The notes under the pieces were generated by a model. The model was not told the DNA's origin and made no database searches. It saw only the letters and a list, made by a program, of their open reading frames with translations. The position numbers and the translations under genes are program-made. From NCBI GenBank assembly GCA_010672185.1, contig JAAHHL010000340.1, positions 1-7,161 of the forward strand: a stretch of DNA of 7,161 bases, written 5' to 3'. How positions within the stretch are numbered: the stretch's first letter is position 1; each line of letters opens with the position of its first letter. The stretch is from Caldora sp. SIO3E6 (GTDB taxonomy: Bacteria; Cyanobacteriota; Cyanobacteriia; Cyanobacteriales; Coleofasciculaceae). Below are positions 1 through 3,880 of this stretch, piece by piece.

Positions 1-1133
1 TCGACGTTAATCGTTCTCGAAGTGTTGAGGAAATCCCTGAATACGGTAGTGTCATTGGCACTTGTCTGGGAATTGCTACCCCAAGTTTCTGCTAGGCGCA
101 CTGCTGCCTTGGCATCCACTAAACCAAAGCCATAATCGTTAGAGAAATGCAGTCCACCGCCATTCCAGTTATTAGCACCGTTAAACCTCCAGGCATATTC
201 TTCAAAACCGTTGGTTCCAAAACCAACATTAGTGCCGACATGACGTGCAGAATAGGCAAGAATCTCCTGGACATCGCGCCAGCCAAGATTAGGGTTAGCT
301 TCTAGCATCAACGCAACTACACCGGATACCATCGGTGCTGCTGCCGAGGTTCCACTGAAGTCGGATCTGTAACCTACGCGATCCGTGGTCACAACTTGAC
401 CAGGAGTACCAAAACCCGAAACTAAGACCGACGCACCATGAGTGCTGTAGGATGAAACAAAGCCATTCTGATTAACGGCTGCTATGGAAATTGTGTGTGG
501 GCTTGCGTTCCAAGAAGAAGCATTTGTGTCATAGTTCCTGTCTATACCATATCGGATGCGGTCATTACCTGCCGATTTCACCAAGATTGTACCTAGTCCA
601 TCACGTCCGAAAACGACAGCATTGTCGATTTCGGTGTTTAACGCTGCCAAATTTAAGCCTTTGTCAAATAAAAAACCGAATGGATTGCCTATGCTCATGT
701 TAACGACATCAGCCTCTCGATTTCTACCTGCTGTTTGCAGTAACCCAGAAGCATTTTTGATTGCGTCGGTAACGTTTTGAAATGAAAGACTTCTAAATCC
801 AAAAATGGTTGAGTCATAAGCTACACCAACACCACCGATACCGTTGCCTTCATTGGCTCCGATGATACCAGCGACTGCAGTACCGTGATCCTCATTACTA
901 AGACCAGTTGGATCAGTATCATTGTCTCGGAAATCCCAATCTTTAAAGACAGAGTAGTTACCATCAAGATCAGGGTGGGTGCGCTGCACAGCATCATCAA
1001 TCACAGCGACTTGAACACCAGCGCCGGTATAGTCATCCCAGACATCAACCACATTAAGGTCGAGAAGACCAGATGTTGTGTTCTGGAGATGCCATTGGTC
1101 ACTAAATAGTGGATCTGAAGGTATGGTAGCCAT
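1..1133 (-). CDS. Kexin-like S8 subtilisin-family serine protease, C-terminus cut by window edge
   Basis: This is a serine endopeptidase of the subtilase (S8) family; 377 codons are visible and no stop is reached before position 1. The catalytic triad is intact: Asp46 in VAVIDDAV followed by THPDL, His83 in EDHGTAVAG, and Ser263 in FSGTSAAAPM. Asn190 in KSAGND is the oxyanion-hole residue. The order and spacing resemble the kexin/furin-like branch, and the last visible residues (about 355-377, SANDTTVF onward) may begin a P-domain. The protein starts MATIPSDPLFSDQWHL, with no signal peptide and no room for a propeptide before the catalytic domain, as in other cyanobacterial subtilases of this type. 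If it is secreted, the signal must lie in the unseen C-terminus (inference). The ATG at 1133 is chosen because the homologous N-terminus begins there and a good Shine-Dalgarno sequence precedes it. It is transcribed divergently from the gene at 1462. Family assignment is firm; substrate unknown. Confidence 0.95.
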   Translation of the reverse strand, partial: MATIPSDPLFSDQWHLQNTTSGLLDLNVVDVWDDYTGAGVQVAVIDDAVQRTHPDLDGNYSVFKDWDFRDNDTDPTGLSNEDHGTAVAGIIGANEGNGIGGVGVAYDSTIFGFRSLSFQNVTDAIKNASGLLQTAGRNREADVVNMSIGNPFGFLFDKGLNLAALNTEIDNAVVFGRDGLGTILVKSAGNDRIRYGIDRNYDTNASSWNASPHTISIAAVNQNGFVSSYSTHGASVLVSGFGTPGQVVTTDRVGYRSDFSGTSAAAPMVSGVVALMLEANPNLGWRDVQEILAYSARHVGTNVGFGTNGFEEYAWRFNGANNWNGGGLHFSNDYGFGLVDAKAAVRLAETWGSNSQTSANDTTVFRDFLNTSRTINV

Positions 1134-1140
1134 AATAATG

Positions 1141-1146
1141 CTCCCT
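1141..1146 (-). promoter_or_regulatory. Ribosome binding site of the subtilase gene
   Basis: Read on the minus strand this is AGGGAG, seven bases before the ATG at 1133. It is the clearest Shine-Dalgarno sequence in the window and supports that start codon. Confidence 0.7.
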
Positions 1147-1293
1147 ATAAGTAAGATTTTCTGGGAAAAACATTCCAAAAGTCTGAGAAATATTTTTCGC
1201 CTCTATAAATTACTTGGGCAAGAATTCTGAATTTTATGCGTAATTAAACATATTTTTTTTTGTAAATAAATACATAGTTATGTAATTTTTATA

Positions 1294-1321
1294 TTGACAA
1301 AAAATATTAAACGTGTATCTT
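1294..1321 (+). promoter_or_regulatory. Candidate sigma70-type promoter upstream of the 289-residue gene
   Basis: A perfect -35 hexamer TTGACA (1294-1299) is followed after 16 bases by TATCTT (1316-1321), which matches four of six positions of the -10 consensus. Transcription would begin near 1328, so the tandem array at 1329-1400 would lie at the very start of a 5' leader of about 130 bases for the gene at 1462. The surrounding region 1190-1320 is strongly AT-rich, and I see no other gene in it. Confidence 0.4.
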
Positions 1322-1328
1322 CTCTCAA

Positions 1329-1400
1329 CTCCCTCAGCTCCCTCAGCTCCCTCAGCTCCCTCAGCTCCCTCAGCTCCCTCAACTCCCTCAGCTCCCTCAA
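1329..1400 (+). repeat. 9-bp tandem array, 8 copies of CTCCCTCAG
   Basis: Eight contiguous 9-bp units are present. Six are exactly CTCCCTCAG; units six and eight end in AA instead of AG. Degenerate units flank both sides (TTCTCTCAA at 1320-1328 and CTCCTACAA at 1401-1409), so the array has decayed at its edges. The unit is the exact reverse complement of the unit in the 13-copy array at 2572-2688. The two arrays therefore form inverted repeats on either side of the gene at 1462-2331. Confidence 0.97.
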
Positions 1401-1461
1401 CTCCTACAAGCTCTGGTAATCTTGAAAATAGTTGTGAATCTTAGTATAAAAACTTTAAATC

Positions 1462-2331
1462 ATGAGTGATTCGATTGTTGACTTGGTTGATAACCTGCCT
1501 ACCGACAACCTTACCGTCAAAGTTCTCAAAGCCCTTGACTTTATCGTACCTGGTCAATGGGAAAACTTAGTAGGCTTCGACAACAGCATCAGTGCGATTA
1601 CAGGGGAGACTGACTCAGCAACGATTGAGAACATTCGTGAGCGTGCGATTGCTTTGTACGATGACAAGAGTCAAGGATACCAGACAGCTATCTGGCTTTA
1701 TCGCACCCTAGATGGTACAGACAAAGCTGTAGCAGCAGCAGCTTTAGCTGACAAAATTGGCGATACCTTCAGTTTTATTCCTTTCTTGGATAAACTGACT
1801 CCCAAAGCTGACTCTCTTCAAAGCGTTGACTTGAAACTCAAACTAGTGGCGGAATTAATCGCCTATAGCAAACTCAATGGTTTGACTCTAAACCCAATTG
1901 AGTTGGTAAGTTCCCTCAAGGAGAACTATCAAAATGAAGCACTAATACGCATGGCAGGCTTAATCGCACTAGATGGGGTACTTCCCCTTGGTGCAGACTT
2001 TGTCTCCAAAATACGGGAAGAACTTGCTGAAGAGGATGTCAGCGGGAGTCCTGCTTTCGGAGCAGTTAGTCAATTTCTTCCTGATTCCGATGCCACAGGC
2101 TTTATCAATGAAAGTTTTGATGCTATTGGAGATTGGATGTCTAACTTGGCACAATCTGCGGGTTTAAACCCGGGTTCCCTCTCTCAACATCTAGGGATTT
2201 TTATCGAGATTGCTGATGACAAATTAGATTATTTGGCAGCTTTTTTGGATTCAAGTACCAATTACTTCGAGCATACTGGCATTCAAACGGTTGCTCGTAA
2301 GTTAATCACTCAAGCTCATAGTGATCTGTAG
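1462..2331 (+). CDS. Hypothetical protein, 289 aa, acidic and probably helical
   Basis: I do not recognise this protein. It reads MSDSIVDLVDNLP at the start and HSDL at the end, is rich in Asp, Glu, Leu and Ala, and has many amphipathic stretches suggesting a mostly alpha-helical soluble protein, such as the Ala-rich run around residues 86-98 (TDKAVAAAALADK). I see no signal peptide, convincing transmembrane segment, cysteine-rich motif, nucleotide-binding loop or obvious catalytic signature. The coding frame is sound: it is long, has balanced residue composition and carries an in-frame stop at 1456-1458 just before the ATG, and the next Met is not until about residue 168, so the start is well supported. 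No clear Shine-Dalgarno precedes it, which is common in cyanobacteria. It stands alone, divergent from the subtilase and enclosed by inverted 9-bp arrays. It might be a partner or substrate of the neighbouring protease, but only adjacency suggests this. Confidence 0.85.
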   Translation: MSDSIVDLVDNLPTDNLTVKVLKALDFIVPGQWENLVGFDNSISAITGETDSATIENIRERAIALYDDKSQGYQTAIWLYRTLDGTDKAVAAAALADKIGDTFSFIPFLDKLTPKADSLQSVDLKLKLVAELIAYSKLNGLTLNPIELVSSLKENYQNEALIRMAGLIALDGVLPLGADFVSKIREELAEEDVSGSPAFGAVSQFLPDSDATGFINESFDAIGDWMSNLAQSAGLNPGSLSQHLGIFIEIADDKLDYLAAFLDSSTNYFEHTGIQTVARKLITQAHSDL

Positions 2332-2364
2332 AGATGAGGGAGCACGTCTGTCATTGGTGTTAAC

Positions 2365-2384
2365 TTAAGCTATCCCTAGCTTAA
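2365..2384 (+). terminator. Hairpin downstream of the 289-residue gene, weak terminator candidate
   Basis: A perfect 8-bp stem TTAAGCTA / TAGCTTAA encloses a TCCC loop, 33 bases after the stop codon. There is no T run after it, so it is not a typical intrinsic terminator. It may instead act in 3'-end stabilisation or be part of a dispersed palindromic repeat; related AGCTAGGG sequence recurs at 2430-2437. Confidence 0.35.
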
Positions 2385-2455
2385 CGCTTGGCTGCCAAAC
2401 CCACCCAGAGTTTAAACTCACCGGCTAATAGCTAGGGCTTGCTGAATAAGTCCTT

Positions 2456-2490
2456 AGCTTTCAGCTGTCAGCTTTCAGCTTTCAGCTTCC
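2456..2490 (+). repeat. Heptamer tandem array, about 5 copies of AGCTTTC
   Basis: Five consecutive 7-bp units are seen: AGCTTTC, AGCTGTC, AGCTTTC, AGCTTTC and a degenerate AGCTTCC. Short tandemly repeated heptanucleotides (STRR) are a known intergenic feature of filamentous cyanobacteria. Confidence 0.9.
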
Positions 2491-2533
2491 CGGATTTTAA
2501 CCCCGAACATTATTGATTTAACCAGGTATTTAC

Positions 2534-2568
2534 CTACTGGCGTGACACACCTAAAATGGTGGGTTAGA
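2534..2568 (+). repeat. Dispersed repeat, copy A of a 35-bp imperfect direct repeat
   Basis: This 35-bp stretch matches 2793-2827 at 28 of 35 positions. Its core, GGCGTGACACACCTAAAA, also occurs inverted at 2930-2949 (two mismatches in 20) and 3677-3698 (one mismatch over the 19-base core). It belongs to a dispersed intergenic family. The copies at 2534 and 2793 bracket the 9-bp and 7-bp arrays lying between them. Confidence 0.8.
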
Positions 2569-2571
2569 AAG

Positions 2572-2688
2572 CTGAGGGAGCTGAGGGAGCTGAGGGAGCT
2601 GAGGGAGCTGAGGGAGCTGAGGGAGCTGAGGGAGCTGAGGGAGCTGAGGGAGCTGAGGGAGCTGAGGGAGCTGAGGGAGCTGAGGGAG
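2572..2688 (+). repeat. 9-bp tandem array, 13 perfect copies of CTGAGGGAG
   Basis: Thirteen exact 9-bp units cover 117 bases with no mismatch. Because the unit is three codons, reading frames stay open through it on both strands: repeated Leu-Arg-Glu on plus and a Leu-Ser-Ser repeat on minus. These frames have no conserved flanks or start signals and are not called as genes. Perfect identity suggests recent expansion or homogenisation, in contrast to the partly decayed inverted counterpart at 1329-1400. Confidence 0.98.
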
Positions 2689-2708
2689 ATACGGAAAAAT
2701 CTATATCT

Positions 2709-2757
2709 ACTCATCACTCATTACTCATTACTCATTACTCATTACTCATTACTCATT
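2709..2757 (+). repeat. Heptamer tandem array, 7 copies of ACTCATT
   Basis: Seven contiguous 7-bp units are seen; the first reads ACTCATC and the other six are exact. It is an STRR-type array starting 20 bases after the 9-bp array, so three unrelated tandem arrays with different units lie within about 300 bases. Confidence 0.95.
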
Positions 2758-2792
2758 ACTTCGTATTCCACATTTTTAGCTGTGTCGGTCTA

Positions 2793-2827
2793 CTACTGGA
2801 CTAACACATCTCAAATGGTAGTTTAGA
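2793..2827 (+). repeat. Dispersed repeat, copy B of the 35-bp imperfect direct repeat
   Basis: It matches copy A (2534-2568) at 28 of 35 positions. A diverged inverted copy lies immediately upstream (about 2769-2785, TTTTTAGCTGTGTCGG). Around 2769-2819 the sequence is therefore an imperfect palindrome with arms CATTTTTAGCTGTGT and ACACATCTCAAATG. Confidence 0.7.
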
Positions 2828-2867
2828 TTTTCGGTAGTACATTCACGTAGCGTGTGCGTAGCACAAA

Positions 2868-2907
2868 CATCTTGCTCGCTTTTTATATACCTCTAGCGAG
2901 CAAGATG
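2868..2907. repeat. Long inverted repeat, 13-bp perfect arms
   Basis: CATCTTGCTCGCT (2868-2880) and AGCGAGCAAGATG (2895-2907) are perfectly complementary around a 14-base AT-rich loop. The similarity extends loosely outward: GTAGTAC near 2835 against GCACTAC at 2911-2917, with CGTAGCGTGTGCGTAGCAC inserted on the left side. It resembles the small MITE-like palindromic elements common between cyanobacterial genes. No open frame is seen in it. Confidence 0.85.
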
Positions 2908-2929
2908 CTCGCACTACATCTATTTCACT

Positions 2930-2949
2930 ATTTTAGGTGTGTCGCGCTA
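2930..2949 (-). repeat. Dispersed repeat, inverted copy C
   Basis: Read on the minus strand, TAGCGCGACACACCTAAAAT matches copy A at 18 of 20 positions. It sits at the left border of the CRISPR leader region. Confidence 0.7.
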
Positions 2950-3191
2950 ACATAAGCGATCGCATAACCTTCAGCCACAGATGGGTAAACATGTTCAGGA
3001 AAAATAACATTATGCGAGGTTCAGGGAAAATCGCTGAAACCCTCATAATTTCGTTGCGAACCTCGAACCCTTACAGGGCAATCATTTCAGCTGTTTTTTT
3101 CTCGGTGTGTCGAGTACTTTGTACTAATTTTTTAGTGATGTTCGCAAACGGTCTCTATATGCTATACTGGGAGCAGGTTTCAAAACGAGGG
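2950..3191 (+). other. CRISPR leader region
   Basis: This 242-base AT-rich stretch has no credible gene and lies immediately 5' of the first repeat. It is placed as the leader because the decayed repeat is at the opposite end (3488) and the repeats read GTTAC to GGAAAC on plus. It contains one HIP1 site (2956-2963), an inverted repeat CGAGGTTC (3015-3022) / GAACCTCG (3058-3065) with nested AGGG/CCCT pairs, a small CCCT-TAC-AGGG hairpin (3068-3078), and AGTAC-TTT-GTACT (3113-3125) followed by a T run (3128-3133), which could stop transcription entering from the left. The longer frame starting at 2937 reads through the CRISPR repeats and is not a real gene. Confidence 0.65.
3141..3168 (+). promoter_or_regulatory. 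Candidate promoter of the CRISPR array
   Basis: A -35-like TTCGCA (3141-3146, four of six) and a -10 TATACT (3163-3168, five of six) are separated by 16 bases. Transcription would begin around 3175, leaving roughly 17 bases before the first repeat. Position and orientation fit a pre-crRNA promoter. Confidence 0.5.
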
Positions 3192-3523
3192 GTTACAACT
3201 CACTCTTCTCCGCAAGGAGATGGAAACCTTTTTAATAAGCAACCTCTTATTGATGTGGTCAACTGTTACAACTCACTCTTCTCCGCAAGGAGATGGAAAC
3301 TCCCAAGTTTCTGCTCTGGTTAAGCCTGACATATTCCTCCAGTTACAACTCACTCTTCTCCGCAAGGAGATGGAAACATAACGCAACCATCACCCATCTC
3401 AAAAAACACATAAAGTTACAACTCACTCTTCTCCGCAAGGAGATGGAAACTTTGTATTATGCTCCGCAACCATAACATTAATCCGAAGTTACAATAGAGC
3501 CGTTTTGAGCAAACCGTGAAATC
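3192..3523 (+). CRISPR. CRISPR array: 4 identical 36-bp repeats, 4 spacers, degenerate terminal repeat
   Basis: Identical 36-bp repeats lie at 3192-3227, 3265-3300, 3342-3377 and 3415-3450. Each starts GTTACAACTC and ends ATGGAAAC, and contains the stem TCTCC-GCAA-GGAGA, a 5-bp stem with a GNRA tetraloop. Spacers are 3228-3264 (37 bp), 3301-3341 (41 bp), 3378-3414 (37 bp) and 3451-3487 (37 bp). The last spacer is followed by a decayed repeat at 3488-3523 that keeps GTTACAA and a GTGAAATC end. The array gives CRISPR RNAs with an 8-base ATGGAAAC 5' tag, similar to tags of cyanobacterial type I-D and type III repeats; the subtype cannot be settled because no cas gene is in the window. Short frames across the repeats (encoding NSLFSARRWK) are artefacts. 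Confidence 0.98.
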
Positions 3524-3530
3524 TTGCTCT

Positions 3531-3552
3531 GAGACGTTTCATGAAACGTCTC
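3531..3552. repeat. Perfect 22-bp palindrome
   Basis: GAGACGTTTCA is followed directly by its exact reverse complement TGAAACGTCTC. It begins eight bases after the end of the decayed CRISPR repeat and is followed by TACA. Palindromes built on GAGACGTTTC / GAAACGTCTC recur between genes in cyanobacteria. With no T run it is not a standard terminator, although the RNA hairpin would end the CRISPR transcript region cleanly. Confidence 0.9.
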
Positions 3553-3597
3553 TACAATGTGGGCATAGCGGGTATATCGATACCGGATTTGGTATAA

Positions 3598-3677
3598 GTA
3601 GGTTGGGTGAAGCCCGATAGCGTAACCCAACTCCGGAGCACATTGTGTTGGGTTTCACTCCGTTCCACCCAACCTAC
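3598..3677. repeat. 80-bp palindromic intergenic element
   Basis: Outer arms GTAGGTTGGGTG (3598-3609) and CACCCAACCTAC (3666-3677) are perfectly complementary. Inner arms AACCCAAC (3624-3631) and GTTGGGTT (3647-3654) add a second stem. The whole can form a long hairpin or cruciform. It resembles the GTAGGTTGGGTG family of MITE-like repeats that is abundant in cyanobacteria. It carries no gene. Confidence 0.85.
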
Positions 3678-3698
3678 ATTTTTAGGTGTCTCACGCCA
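3677..3698 (-). repeat. Dispersed repeat, inverted copy D
   Basis: Read on the minus strand it is TGGCGTGAGACACCTAAAAA, one mismatch from copy A over the 19-base core. It abuts the right arm of the 80-bp palindromic element. With copy C at 2930 in the same orientation it brackets the CRISPR locus. Confidence 0.75.
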
Positions 3699-3813
3699 AT
3701 AGCTTCAAGAAAGTTGATAGGGATGGTTAATCGGTTAATGTACGATGGAATCAGGTAATCGAAACCCTTTAAGGCTAATCATCCATGCCTATTTTAACTG
3801 TTTAAACTAAAAG

Positions 3814-3853
3814 ACTGATCTCCAAGCCAGCAGAACTGATCTAAAATTGATCT
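3814..3853 (+). promoter_or_regulatory. Three phased ACTGATCT-type direct repeats, possible operator
   Basis: ACTGATCT occurs at 3814-3821 and 3835-3842, and ATTGATCT at 3846-3853. Offsets of 21 and 11 bases place all three near the same face of the helix, 28 to 67 bases before the GTG of the STAND gene. This is what a binding array for a regulator would look like. A TTGACA (3853-3858) overlaps the last copy, but no good -10 follows it; TAAAAT at 3842-3847 is an alternative -10 without a good -35. Confidence 0.35.
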
Positions 3854-3880
3854 TGACAATTGAAAAAATAGGGTGTAGGT

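Noticed and set aside
80..93. Spacer 2 (3302-3315) shares 14 bases, CCCAAGTTTCTGCT, with the subtilase gene
   Set aside because: The match stops after 14 of 41 spacer bases with no extension on either side, so it is most likely chance rather than self-targeting.
491..1109. Plus-strand frames opposite the subtilase gene
   Set aside because: They are antisense shadows of a well-supported protease reading frame.
1969..2167. Short frames on both strands inside the 289-residue gene
   Set aside because: They overlap a longer frame with better composition and have no start signals.
2435..2453. GGCTTGCTGAATAAGTCC resembles an insertion-sequence end
   Set aside because: Only one such end is seen, with no partner inverted repeat, transposase fragment or target duplication nearby; at most it is a remnant.
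2542..2826. Open frame encoding a Leu-Arg-Glu repeat protein on plus, and a Leu-Ser-Ser repeat frame on minus at 2475-2717
   Set aside because: Both are produced by the 9-bp tandem array, whose unit is three codons; neither has a ribosome binding site or non-repeat conserved sequence.
3113..3133. AGTAC-TTT-GTACT hairpin followed by T run as a strong terminator
   Set aside because: The stem is only 5 bp and AT-rich, so it is mentioned within the leader but not called as a terminator.
2937..3475. Two frames running through the leader and CRISPR repeats
   Set aside because: They translate the repeats themselves (NSLFSARRWK each time) and are a standard artefact of CRISPR arrays.
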